Shown: positions 63,753 to 64,000 of the stretch, one piece after another | Layout: the number at the start of each line of letters is the position of its first letter | How positions within the stretch are numbered: position 1 is the stretch's first letter | From: Opitutia bacterium UBA953 | Lineage (GTDB): Bacteria > Verrucomicrobiota > Verrucomicrobiia > Opitutales > UBA953 | Direction: 5' to 3' | DNA: 64,000 bases | NCBI GenBank assembly: GCA_002293125.1 | Contig: DBCR01000004.1 | Coordinates: forward strand, 1 to 64,000 | Notes under the pieces: generated by a model | The model's input: only the letters and a program-made list of their open reading frames with translations | Databases searched by the model: none | Told to the model about the DNA's origin: nothing | Translations under genes and position numbers: made by a program

Positions 63753-64000
63753 TTACTTTTTCCCTTTCCCCTTAGCGCCTTTCCCCGCGCCTCCGGCAGT
63801 TGCCGCGGGTAGGCCTTGCTTCAAGGCATCCAGCTGTGCGCCTAGCTTGGCAGCGAGCCCGGGTTGGGAGGCAAGTAAGTCCTTACTTTCGCCGAGGTCA
63901 GTCCGGAGGTCATACAGGCTTCGCCTTCCGTCGCTGGTCTCGATGATCTTCCATTCGCCATCGAAGAAGGCGATGTCGCGCGCGGCGATCAGGAAAGCGG
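63753..64000 (-). CDS. Sulfatase, C-terminal end (cut by window edge)
   Basis: The last ~82 residues include WKIIETSDGRRSLYDLRTDL and GESKDLLAS, the usual C-terminal segment of S1 sulfatases where the N- and C-subdomains pack. It ends in a Gly/Lys tail (GGAGKGAKGKGKK). The catalytic part lies outside the window, so substrate and motif type cannot be told. It is probably cotranscribed with the PEBP gene 46 bp downstream. Confidence 0.8.
   Translation of the reverse strand, partial: AFLIAARDIAFFDGEWKIIETSDGRRSLYDLRTDLGESKDLLASQPGLAAKLGAQLDALKQGLPAATAGGAGKGAKGKGKK

Overview
The window is a gene-dense, GC-rich stretch of bacterial chromosome. The best guess for the source is Verrucomicrobiota, probably the Opitutae side. 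The basis is a DUF1501/PSD1 pair with Planctomycetes-type haem motifs, six secreted sulfatases, a giant SGNH-propeller-HEAT-cytochrome c fusion and very few Shine-Dalgarno sequences. No gene gives a species-level placement. I see no phage, insertion sequence, CRISPR array or rRNA. One tRNA gene is present.

Region 1 (1-17.4 kb, almost all on the minus strand) is a housekeeping block of tightly packed genes, many joined by ATGA or TGATG overlaps. It holds gluQ (cut by the window edge), a Nif3-like gene, a LolA-like gene, secG, recF, a LysM/TPR lipoprotein, an epimerase, mnmM and menB. ispD, pyrF, an esterase-like hydrolase and yhcH follow. Then come a NusG paralog coupled to a ResB-CcsA cytochrome c maturation fusion, a lipoprotein, a sulfatase and ychF.

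Region 2 (17.0-30.5 kb) carries a dnaG-rpoD-lipoprotein operon, a TPR lipoprotein coupled to the 1439-residue fusion, two divergent tRNA-modification genes (trmO, trhO), and a HAD phosphatase coupled to an FGGY sugar kinase. dnaG is unusual in two ways. Three of the four zinc ligands of its CHC2 finger are replaced. A G9 run, framed by a perfect 9-bp inverted repeat, also lies where the polymerase core meets the helicase-binding domain.

Region 3 (30.6-54.2 kb) is mostly secreted or envelope enzymes: a DUF5722 glycosidase-like protein, sulfatases, an SGNH esterase, a PKD metzincin-like protease, the DUF1501/PSD1 pair, Tat-exported hydrolases, a PhoD-like phosphatase, a sialidase-like propeller and a tandem thioredoxin-fold protein. 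An ion channel, a photolyase-like protein with its domains in reversed order and a tRNA(CAU) gene are interspersed. This reads as scavenging of sulfated polysaccharides and their phosphate and sugar parts.

Region 4 (54.2-64 kb) has a cytosolic two-lobed aspartyl protease, a ~197-bp imperfect palindrome, and a four-gene sugar operon (mutarotase-like, bicupin, TIM-barrel isomerase, Gfo/Idh/MocA dehydrogenase). A glutaredoxin, a sulfatase with an atypical maturation motif, a HupE/UreJ-like membrane protein, a PEBP protein and the end of another sulfatase follow.

The most promising leads are the possible slippage switch in dnaG together with its missing zinc site, the reversed photolyase, the single-chain double-DTG protease, the CAGGTCTCGG-containing palindromes and the recurrent lysine-rich C-terminal tails on exported enzymes.
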